IMG/VR virus record: IMGVR_UViG_3300010885_040738
Location: 29,185 to 93,184 of that record
Source: a virus
Direction: 5' to 3' (one strand)
Length of the DNA: 64,000 nt
The position numbers and the translations under genes are program-made. Positions 32,584 to 39,550 of the stretch are shown piece after piece. Position 1 is the stretch's first letter. Each line of letters opens with the position of its first letter. Below the pieces are notes generated by a model. It made no database searches. It worked only from the letters and a program-made list of their open reading frames with translations, and was not told the origin of the DNA.

Positions 32584-34802
32584 GCATAAGCGGATTCGCC
32601 CCCGGGAAAGAGATTACCGTACCGCGTGGGGCGTGGCCCGTCATCGCGCAGCGCCGCAAAGGTACGCCTTCTCGCGCCAGCGCCATGCAGAACGCCCGAA
32701 TACAGTTCGGCACCGCCAGGAGCCGTGCGGGGACATCGGCGGTCTTCGCCGCGACCGGGAAGGTGAAGGCGATCAGCAATTGGATCACCCCGGGCGACGT
32801 GAACCTTGTGCTCTATCAGGATGGCGACATCCTAAAGTCGTACCGGCAGGATACGGTGACGTCAGCCACCATCCTCACTGGCCTGACGACAACCCGGTCG
32901 CCGGTCTTTGCGCCGCTCAACGTCTGGAATTACATTTGTGGGTACGACACGTCTGGCAACGGCACTATTCAAACCCGCGTGTTCGACGGAACAAACGCGG
33001 ACAAAGCATTTCGCGGGGCCCCGGTCGTGACTACTTGGGACGCGGTGGACTCCGGTGCCGGGCAATGCACCGCAGGGCAGCACTTCATTGGCTTCGTGTA
33101 CCAGAACAGAACAGGGTACTCTGGCATTCCGGTCACCGGCTCATCGTTTACGATCTCGGCCGCCACCAACGCGGCACCGTGCGTCCTGACTGCTGTTGGC
33201 AATAATCTTATTGACGGCCAAACCGTGACGATCGCCAGCGGCACAGGCAACACCGCAATCAACGGCACCCGGATTGTCACCAACCGCGTTGGCTCGAACT
33301 TCGAGCTTACCGACACCGACGGCAACGTCATCAATGGCAATGGAATCTATACCGGTGGCGGGACTGTCACAAACCCGATGCAGGTGACACTGACAGCCGG
33401 CCTTCGCAGCATTTCAGTGACGATCGACTTTCCGGCGCAAACTGACGGCGGTGCTGGTGCTGGCGGCGTTCAATCCACTTTGTTCCTGATCATGACCCGG
33501 GCCGACAACCCAAACATTCAGTACTTCATCCCAACCGACACGCAGAGTGGCAGCGTCGGCACGCAGCCGGTGCCATACAATACGCCAGCCACACTGACCT
33601 TCGTCGCCAGTATTTCGGACGAGGACATGGCGAACTCGCTGGCTGGTGACACTGCGCAGGCAAACTTTAACCTTCTCGCGCAGGACGCCGCCGGTAACGG
33701 CCCCTTCAATCCAAACTTTGTCGTCGCCTACGGGAACCGCATGTGTTACGGCGTCGGGACCACGATGTACGCCAGCGACATCAACAATCCTCAGCAGATC
33801 GCCGCCGACCTCAACGCGGTCCGGATGCAGAACCAGCGCAAGATGGGCGCTGCGTTCCAGTTGCCAGGGAACACGAACTTCTACATCACCGGTGACCAGT
33901 GGACCGGCTACGTCACGGACACCGGCGATTACCCGTCGACGTGGGCTCCTCCCGTCGGCGTGTCAGACAGCCTTGGCGCGCCATTCCAGAACTGCGTTTG
34001 CGCTCAAACCGGCGGCAACTGGGTGTGGATCGTGACGTCTGCCGGACCTTACCTCTACGACGGCGCCTATGGTGAGCAGCCGATCACTTACCTTTACTCC
34101 GGCTACGCTCCCGACGAGTCTCCGATCGGATGGAAGCGTGTCAACTGGAACGCTGCCTACGCCATCCAGATCAAGGACAATGTCAAGGAAAGCAAGCTCT
34201 ACATTGCAGTGCCCCTCGACGGCGCAACCGAGCCAAACTTCATGTTCTGCATTGACTACCTGCAGGGCAAGACTTTTGACACCTGCGACATCAGCTTGGA
34301 CGTCTACAACCCAGCGCAGTTCTCCAGCATCGGCATCGTGAAAGAGATTGCAACCGGAACCGCGAATCTTTGGATCGGCCCGGCTGCAGCTGGCAACGTT
34401 CGCCGCGTGGACGTGGCGACTCACAACGATGAAGGCTTGGCGATTGATTCGTACTGGGAGTCCGGGCTGTGCCGCGGCGCTGAGTTCCGGACATCAATGA
34501 TTCGCGTCGGCGCGGTTGACATCTGGGCCCGCGGGAATGCGCCTTTAGATGTCAACGGGAACCCGACGTTTACCGTGACACTGTATAGTCCAGATCATCA
34601 GGTGAGCGTCCCGTTCACCTTGCTCAGCACCCAGGGCGTGCCGGCTGCTTTAGTGCCTCAACCGGGGATTGGATACCAGAGCAAATCTGACATCTCAAAA
34701 ATCGAGAACTACTCTATAAGAGTTGGAACGAACGTTATCAACGGATGGTGGGAGCTCAGCATGCTTCGGCCGTACGCTAAGGCTGACCTTTACAACAGGT
34801 AA
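32580..34802 (+). CDS. Tail nozzle/hub-like protein with FCCH-type domain
   Basis: The 740-residue protein starts at ATG 32580, overlapping the tailspike stop. Conserved parts are MSISGFAPGKEITVPRGAWP, RIQFGTARSRAGTSAVFAAT and a C-terminal WWELSMLRPYAKADLYNR. The middle has NTAINGTRIVTNRVGSNFEL then GNGIYTGGGTV, the FCCH-like fold common in phage tail proteins. The last 250 residues (WVWIVTSAGPYLYDGAYGEQ, FRTSMIRVGAVDIWARGNAP) look like a beta-propeller. Large propeller-type proteins form the distal nozzle of short tails, which the location next to tailspikes supports. A degenerate copy of this gene lies at 36838. Confidence 0.5.
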   Translation: MSISGFAPGKEITVPRGAWPVIAQRRKGTPSRASAMQNARIQFGTARSRAGTSAVFAATGKVKAISNWITPGDVNLVLYQDGDILKSYRQDTVTSATILTGLTTTRSPVFAPLNVWNYICGYDTSGNGTIQTRVFDGTNADKAFRGAPVVTTWDAVDSGAGQCTAGQHFIGFVYQNRTGYSGIPVTGSSFTISAATNAAPCVLTAVGNNLIDGQTVTIASGTGNTAINGTRIVTNRVGSNFELTDTDGNVINGNGIYTGGGTVTNPMQVTLTAGLRSISVTIDFPAQTDGGAGAGGVQSTLFLIMTRADNPNIQYFIPTDTQSGSVGTQPVPYNTPATLTFVASISDEDMANSLAGDTAQANFNLLAQDAAGNGPFNPNFVVAYGNRMCYGVGTTMYASDINNPQQIAADLNAVRMQNQRKMGAAFQLPGNTNFYITGDQWTGYVTDTGDYPSTWAPPVGVSDSLGAPFQNCVCAQTGGNWVWIVTSAGPYLYDGAYGEQPITYLYSGYAPDESPIGWKRVNWNAAYAIQIKDNVKESKLYIAVPLDGATEPNFMFCIDYLQGKTFDTCDISLDVYNPAQFSSIGIVKEIATGTANLWIGPAAAGNVRRVDVATHNDEGLAIDSYWESGLCRGAEFRTSMIRVGAVDIWARGNAPLDVNGNPTFTVTLYSPDHQVSVPFTLLSTQGVPAALVPQPGIGYQSKSDISKIENYSIRVGTNVINGWWELSMLRPYAKADLYNR

Positions 34803-34806
34803 CATT

Positions 34807-36771
34807 ATGACAAAATATCTCGCTCTCGCATTTTTGGCAGTAGCAGCTTTTGGGCAACAGTCGAAGTTTGACTACCCGACGCAGATCAAGAATGGACCTC
34901 TCGTTTCCGATGCGGGCGCCGCGACTTTTGCGGCCGCTTGTGCTCGGGGTGCTTCCGGTGCGACTGTCTCAATTACTCAGGCATGGCTCAACGTTCCGAC
35001 ACAGTCCTGCGCGACCAATCTGGCGTTCAATGGCGGTAGTATCCAGCCTGCTAGTGGCGCAACGGTTACTTTAACTGGTACCATTACCGCTGCCGCGAGT
35101 AAGATATTCGACTATTCCGCTAGTGGAACGGTAAGTTTGGCGGGGGCTAAAATCGTTTCGGTTTTGCCTCAGTGGTGGGGAGCAAAGGGTGATTACAACT
35201 TTACCTCCGGTTCTGGTACAGATAATTGCACCGCTCTGAATGCCGCCTCTACGGCTGGTGGCCTTGTGCGAGTCACGAGCGGTTACTATTACAGTTCGTG
35301 CAAATGGACCATTTTAGCTAACACTCCGGTCACGATACAGGGGACTGGCGGCATAAATGATCCGAACAGCCCCCCAGTGTCGACAGCAGGCAAGTCGGTA
35401 ATCATATTTGCGGCTGGGGTTGCCGGGGTAGATTTTGTACAGGGCAATCGGTACTCCGCAATCGACGGAATGTACCTTTACTCAAAATCTACGGTTTTGG
35501 GTGCTACACAAAGCGGAATCACGGCACAGGATTCGTCAATCCGCATCACGAATAATGTAGTCTACGGGTTTGGCGAGGACGGCATTCACCTTGCCGACAC
35601 GTTTGAGACAGACCAGATGTTTGTGGTCAATAACTACGTGTGGAAAAACTTCAAACACGGGATAAGCTGTGCAAACAACATCTGCAATATCACCGCCGTC
35701 CAGAATAACCATGCGGTAATCAACGGCCAGTATGGATTCTACCTGACCGGAGGCTCGGGCAACGTGTACTCAGGGAATTACGCTTCCAATAATACAGTCG
35801 GTGATTACTACATCGGCAGTATCGGTAACACGCTCATCAATAACGTTTGTGAGGGTGGGCCGCCCGGTGGGTCCATGATTTTGGCTGGAGTTTATTTGAC
35901 GGTTTTTATGCAAGCTGTCGGAGATTGTCTAATTGAAAATGTGCCCTCAACAAACGGGTTGGTGAATAAAATCTACTATTCTGGGTACCAAGAGACTAAG
36001 GTATCCATCATACCCGCACCTACCGATGTAAACGTACAGTGCAACTCAACTGGTGGCCCGATCACATACGCCTGTACCGCGTACCCTGCGGTCGCAAGCT
36101 ACACAACCGGAATGGAGCTAAGATGGATCGCTAATGTATCAGCCACACCCGGCGCGGTTACCCTTAACGTCAGTGGTCTGGGCGCAAAGTCTGTTAAATT
36201 GGCGAACGGCACAACAGATCCGATTGCAGGAAGTATTGTCATCGGGCAAAGACGACGTTTAGTGTATGACGGCACAGTATTTCGGATATTGCAGCCTGAA
36301 TACTCTCTTGGCGTAGGGTCCAATGATACAGTAGTGACCTTCAGGGATGAAACAAATAACGTTGCAATCTGGGATTACAGCGCCCTGACCGGAAAATTTA
36401 CGTTGAAAACTGGCTTGATCTTTGATGTGCCTCTTAAGATTTCGCAAATTGGGTCTAATCCAGCCTTAGAGCTTTTTAAAAACGACAACACTGGGGCAAG
36501 TGCCATAAGTTCAATTTTGAATTTTAGCGCCCTCACAGGGGCTGGCCCCACTGAGGGTATTTATGCGTCCATCCGATCTGCAATTTTTGACAACACTCCC
36601 GGAGCACAACGCGGCCTCCTGCATTTATACACGGCACAGGGAAGTGGTACGCCGACGATAGGAGTAACGATCACCGGGTATGGGGCTGTGATTATCCCTG
36701 CACTTGCCGGGGGCGGTGCAACCGGAGCATGTATTGCGAATAACGGAGAAATTTACAGGGCGCCATGTTAA
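34807..36771 (+). CDS. Tailspike 2, paralogous N-terminus, with signal peptide
   Basis: The 654-residue protein starts at ATG 34807 with signal MTKYLALAFLAVAAFGQQ. Residues 18-125 (LVSDAGAATFAAACARGASG, SCATNLAFNGGSIQPASGAT) are close in protein and DNA to tailspike 1, then the sequences part. A beta-helix follows (SSIRITNNVVYGFGEDGIHL, VVNNYVWKNFKHGISCANNI). The C-terminal 250 residues (GMELRWIANVSATPGAVTLN and a final Cys-containing end) are unrelated to tailspike 1. The shared N-terminus probably docks to the same tail site; the variable part gives a second receptor specificity. Confidence 0.75.
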   Translation: MTKYLALAFLAVAAFGQQSKFDYPTQIKNGPLVSDAGAATFAAACARGASGATVSITQAWLNVPTQSCATNLAFNGGSIQPASGATVTLTGTITAAASKIFDYSASGTVSLAGAKIVSVLPQWWGAKGDYNFTSGSGTDNCTALNAASTAGGLVRVTSGYYYSSCKWTILANTPVTIQGTGGINDPNSPPVSTAGKSVIIFAAGVAGVDFVQGNRYSAIDGMYLYSKSTVLGATQSGITAQDSSIRITNNVVYGFGEDGIHLADTFETDQMFVVNNYVWKNFKHGISCANNICNITAVQNNHAVINGQYGFYLTGGSGNVYSGNYASNNTVGDYYIGSIGNTLINNVCEGGPPGGSMILAGVYLTVFMQAVGDCLIENVPSTNGLVNKIYYSGYQETKVSIIPAPTDVNVQCNSTGGPITYACTAYPAVASYTTGMELRWIANVSATPGAVTLNVSGLGAKSVKLANGTTDPIAGSIVIGQRRRLVYDGTVFRILQPEYSLGVGSNDTVVTFRDETNNVAIWDYSALTGKFTLKTGLIFDVPLKISQIGSNPALELFKNDNTGASAISSILNFSALTGAGPTEGIYASIRSAIFDNTPGAQRGLLHLYTAQGSGTPTIGVTITGYGAVIIPALAGGGATGACIANNGEIYRAPC

Positions 36772-36837
36772 CCACAGGAGATAATCCATGAGCCGTTTTA
36801 CAGACACCCAACTAACTACGCTTCAGGAGCGGCTGCA

Positions 36838-37039
36838 ATGAGCATAAGCGGATTTGCCCCCGGGAAAGAGATAAGGCCGCGCAGGCAGAAAATAGCGGGG
36901 GATCAATGAGCATCCCGTGACACTGTATAGTCCAGATCATCAGGTGAGCGTCCCGTTTACTCTTTTGAACGTTGTCGACGGATGGTGGGAGCTGAGCATG
37001 CTGAGGCCGTACGCTCGGGCAGACCTTTACAACCGGTAG
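36838..37039 (+). pseudogene. Remnant of a second nozzle-like gene
   Basis: Bases 36838-36873 repeat the first codons of the gene at 32580 (ATGAGCATAAGCGGATTTGC...), with one change. Bases 36915-36957 match its positions 34573-34615 exactly, and 36970-37039 still encode the C-terminus VVDGWWELSMLRPYARADLY followed by NR and stop. The roughly 2 kb between is missing, and a 23-codon ORF reads into a stop at 36909. Synonymous changes in the last part suggest that the copy was under selection before it was deleted. A 17-codon ORF (MSRFTDTQLTTLQERLQ, 36788-36841) precedes it. Confidence 0.9.
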
Positions 37040-37755
37040 GCGGCCGCTGGGCACCCGGGCCAATGCCAAGAATCCGATGCGACGGCCATATCTGTGATCC
37101 AGTGCTTGCCGGTGACATCCTGACAGATATCAACCGACCACGCCCCACCACCAGATGCAGCCGCTGCCTTCATGGCGAGAATAGACAGTTCCGCCTGTGC
37201 CGGCTCATCATGTATTGATCGCAGAAGATCCCGCCAGCCGGTCCTCGATGGGCATCCATCGCCCACAGCGCCCTCCGGCCAGTACGGATGCTGGCAGATC
37301 ACGCGCTCAGGCGTTGCGAAGAACCGGCGTTCATTGGATATTGCCAGCCCGTCGAACGCAGTAAACTTGGCCTTCAGGGTAAGCCATTCGCGTACCAGGA
37401 TAGCGGTCGGGCCCTCGCGCTCCAGCCAGAACTTCAGTTCCTGATCTTCCAGTAGACGGCTGAGAACCCAGCCGACAGACCGATCTGACTCGGCGATTGA
37501 GCCGTCTGCGATCTGAACGCCTTTGAGCCCAGAGTGCTTGGCGCTGCCGAGGTCGGTCCGGATAAACGCAGGAATGCCAATCTCACCAGCCGCAAAGGCA
37601 ACTTCATTCACGAGCCGGTCAAACTCCGCCGATGGTTCGCCGTCGAAGATTGGCATGCAGGCTTGATGTTTGTACGGGATGACGATGGTCCGTGGCGTGG
37701 GTAGTCCGGCGGCTTCGATGCCCGAAAGCCAAATGTGGGAACTATTGCGGTTCAC
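37027..37755 (-). CDS. ATP-grasp-like protein (R2K type)
   Basis: The 242-residue protein has features of the phage ATP-grasp group: an N-terminal CMPIFDGEPSAEFDRLVNEV, then GIPAFIRTDLGSAKHSGLKG (nucleotide-site Lys and Arg), TAILVREWLTLKAKFTAFDG and ISNERRFFATPERVICQHPY. Near the end comes AWSVDICQDVTGKHWITDMA (metal-binding Asp, Glu-like positions). ATP-grasp enzymes join a carboxylate to an amine through an acyl phosphate; RimK-like phage members modify proteins or peptides. The substrate is unknown. It starts with GTG 37755 in a GTGA overlap and its stop lies within the nozzle remnant, so the cassette edge is near 37040. Confidence 0.5.
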   Translation of the reverse strand: MNRNSSHIWLSGIEAAGLPTPRTIVIPYKHQACMPIFDGEPSAEFDRLVNEVAFAAGEIGIPAFIRTDLGSAKHSGLKGVQIADGSIAESDRSVGWVLSRLLEDQELKFWLEREGPTAILVREWLTLKAKFTAFDGLAISNERRFFATPERVICQHPYWPEGAVGDGCPSRTGWRDLLRSIHDEPAQAELSILAMKAAAASGGGAWSVDICQDVTGKHWITDMAVASDSWHWPGCPAAAYRL

Positions 37756-37940
37756 TTAGCGATACCAGATCCTTTACAGACCGTCCAATGTCCGCCGACC
37801 TCTACCAGATGATCTACCGATATCGCAGGGGCACCTTTGTACTTCCCGCTGGTCCGCCTCATGAATGACGGCCGGTAGTGCCGCACCTGCTGCCCGCACT
37901 TCCAACAGGGGCGATTGTTCCTTGTCGCGTGATTCCCCAT
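37752..37940 (-). CDS. Small zinc-binding-like protein
   Basis: The 62-residue protein (MGNHATRNNRPCWKCGQQVR...) has CWKCG near the start and a late HWTVCKGSG, giving C-x2-C...H/C ligands. It lies one base after the DUF3307 stop and overlaps the ATP-grasp start. Function unknown. Confidence 0.5.
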   Translation of the reverse strand: MGNHATRNNRPCWKCGQQVRHYRPSFMRRTSGKYKGAPAISVDHLVEVGGHWTVCKGSGIAK

Positions 37941-37941
37941 C

Positions 37942-38430
37942 CTACAGCCACCGGATCGCAGCAGCATTTATGCACAAGTGCATGAGGTTGTCGCATGCCA
38001 CCATTAACCACATTGCCAACCAAGCCGGTCGGTCCGAAGGATACCCGAACGAGTTCGCGCACTCAGGCCACGGAGGGTTGATCAGCATCTGCGTCACGTG
38101 ATCGCCATTAGCTGGATTCCGACATTTCCCCCGTATCCATTCGCCACTAGGTGCCGCAGTGTACTTATGCCAGACCTCCGGCGCTCCCAGCCAGTTCTTC
38201 GCCCAACAAACGTAACGAGCCAGCCGGTATCGGTCGATCAGGAAGTGAGTCCCGAAGATCGTCAGCCAGGCGACCGGCGACTGCGTGAGCAGCAGGAATG
38301 GCAAGGAGTAGGTCAGCGCGTGGCAGAACGCGGGAAAGTGCGCTTTGGTCTTATTGTTGGCTTGCCAATCGGACTGTAGGCAATAATCCCCAATCCCATG
38401 CAGCATAAGTTGGTCCGCGGTTACTATCAT
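37942..38430 (-). CDS. DUF3307-like membrane protein
   Basis: The 162-residue protein begins MIVTADQLMLHGIGDYCLQS, then DWQANNKTKAHFPAFCHALT and AWLTIFGTHFLIDRYRLARY. This is the pattern of DUF3307: H-x-x-G-D-(Y/F)-x-L-Q-x-D-x-x-A-x-x-K followed by H-x-x-x-(Y/T) and H-(F/Y)-x-I-D. Several hydrophobic helices are present. The family is found in phages and bacteria and has no settled function. ATG 38430 has AAGGA at 7 nt. The longer frame would overlap the HNH gene. Its N-terminus is repeated, diverged, beyond the HNH gene. Confidence 0.75.
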   Translation of the reverse strand: MIVTADQLMLHGIGDYCLQSDWQANNKTKAHFPAFCHALTYSLPFLLLTQSPVAWLTIFGTHFLIDRYRLARYVCWAKNWLGAPEVWHKYTAAPSGEWIRGKCRNPANGDHVTQMLINPPWPECANSFGYPSDRPAWLAMWLMVACDNLMHLCINAAAIRWL

Positions 38431-38476
38431 GACTACATCCTTGTGACTACATATTGAATTATGATAACAATTAGAA

Positions 38477-39031
38477 ATGACATACACACCTGCTGACCTA
38501 AAAGCGTTTTGGTCTAAAGTTGACGTCCAAGGTGCCAGCCAGTGCTGGCTATGGAAAGGCACCAAAATGGCTGGCGGATATGGGCTTTTTGACCGAAGAA
38601 GGGGCGGGGTTAGGGTTGCTAGGAGATGCCACCGAATTGCCTATACCTTGGTAAAAGGAGAGATCCCGGATGGCCTTATGCTTCGCCACATGTGCGACAA
38701 CCCTCCGTGCTGCAATCCTGACCACCTGATACCAGGAACTGCAGCAGATAATTCCAAAGATATGGTTGAGAGGAACAGGCACTGGACACATCAAAGGCCA
38801 GATCTCATTCCGCGTGGGCCGCGTCATTGGATTGCGAGGCTTGGATCGTCGTCTTTGCCTCGCGGCGAGGATCATCACGAGGCAAAGCTGACTCGCGACA
38901 AAGTTAGGCAGATTCGAGCGCAATACGCTAATGGAAAAATTACGCAGCGCGGCTTGGCGAAAGCCTTCAACGTATCGCAAGGTCTTATTTGGCAGATCCT
39001 CAATAACCCTCACAGGTACTGGAGCGAATGA
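38477..39031 (+). CDS. HNH homing endonuclease with HTH
   Basis: The 184-residue protein has SQCWLWKGTKMAGGYGLFDR, RCHRIAYTLVKGEIPDGLML and RHMCDNPPCCNPDHLIPG: the His-Asn-His pocket with Cys residues that hold zinc. A C-terminal helix-turn-helix (ITQRGLAKAFNVSQGLIWQI) gives DNA specificity, as in free-standing phage homing nucleases. It is the only plus-strand gene in the leftward cassette. It sits exactly between a truncated and a complete DUF3307 start, so it probably entered by homing. TATGAT lies 11 nt before the ATG. Confidence 0.85.
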   Translation: MTYTPADLKAFWSKVDVQGASQCWLWKGTKMAGGYGLFDRRRGGVRVARRCHRIAYTLVKGEIPDGLMLRHMCDNPPCCNPDHLIPGTAADNSKDMVERNRHWTHQRPDLIPRGPRHWIARLGSSSLPRGEDHHEAKLTRDKVRQIRAQYANGKITQRGLAKAFNVSQGLIWQILNNPHRYWSE

Positions 39032-39088
39032 CTGTAGGACGTAATCCCCGATGGCGTGCAGGATAAACTGGTCGCCGGTGACTAGCAT
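39032..39088 (-). pseudogene. Truncated second DUF3307 start
   Basis: The reverse strand from ATG 39088 reads MLVTGDQFILHAIGDYVLQS, which matches MIVTADQLMLHGIGDYCLQS of the complete gene at 38430 and continues only to the HNH stop codon. The DNA around it (39032-39088) is an imperfect repeat of 38373-38430. The ATG overlaps the stop of the gene at 39082. Here the DUF3307 homologue was once the next gene of that operon and is now cut off after 20 codons. Confidence 0.75.
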
Positions 39089-39351
39089 GGCCGCACCAAA
39101 GCAGGATTCATAACCGGCTGAACCAGTTTCTCTTCTTGCGGCGCGGAGACAGCGTCACTGATCTCCTGCTGGACAAAGGCCCACTGCGCAATTGCATCCT
39201 CTTGTGACAACTCAGAGGCTGCAGCCAAAATCGTGAACGTCGCCTTTGCGCCGGCGAGGTAGCAGGCCTGAGCGAAAAGCGCCTGCTCTCGTGGCATGTT
39301 GCGGGGCAGCTTCTCCCGGAACTTATTGAAGTGATCAGCCAGCTTTAGCAT
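39082..39351 (-). CDS. Small helical hypothetical protein
   Basis: The 89-residue protein (MLKLADHFNKFREKLPRNMP) is all helical, with EQALFAQACYLAGAKATFTI and EDAIAQWAFVQQEISDAVSA. No family is recognised by name. The start overlaps the stop of the ribbon-helix-helix gene; the stop overlaps the truncated DUF3307 ATG. Confidence 0.6.
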   Translation of the reverse strand: MLKLADHFNKFREKLPRNMPREQALFAQACYLAGAKATFTILAAASELSQEDAIAQWAFVQQEISDAVSAPQEEKLVQPVMNPALVRPC

Positions 39352-39485
39352 TTCTTCCTTTCGACATACTCTTTCAGGATCTTGGCGACAAGCGAGCTCA
39401 TGCTGCGCGTCTCCAGTGTGGCGATTCGAGCCAGGCGCTCAACGACATCGCCATCAACCCGCGCTTTCAGTGTTATTTTTTGCAC
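39345..39485 (-). CDS. Ribbon-helix-helix protein
   Basis: GTG 39485 opens 46 codons: VQKITLKARVDGDVVERLAR, then IATLETRSMSSLVAKILKEY. The strand K-I-T-L-K-A-R-V, helix V-V-E-R-L-A-R-I-A and S-S-L-V-A-K-I-L-K-E-Y are a classic ribbon-helix-helix. It is the first gene of the leftward cassette and faces a rightward gene, so it may repress its own divergent promoter region. Confidence 0.65.
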   Translation of the reverse strand: MQKITLKARVDGDVVERLARIATLETRSMSSLVAKILKEYVERKKC

Positions 39486-39538
39486 TGCCTACAAAATGAC
39501 ACAACACGGCCCATGAAATCAAGGTGCTGGGTAGTCAC

Positions 39539-39544
39539 TATAAT
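39539..39544 (+). promoter_or_regulatory. -10 box just before a start codon
   Basis: TATAAT ends 6 nt before ATG 39551, and there is no Shine-Dalgarno. The arrangement equals those at 7183 and 24085 and suggests a leaderless transcript. A -35 box is not evident. Confidence 0.4.
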
Positions 39545-39550
39545 CAGACC

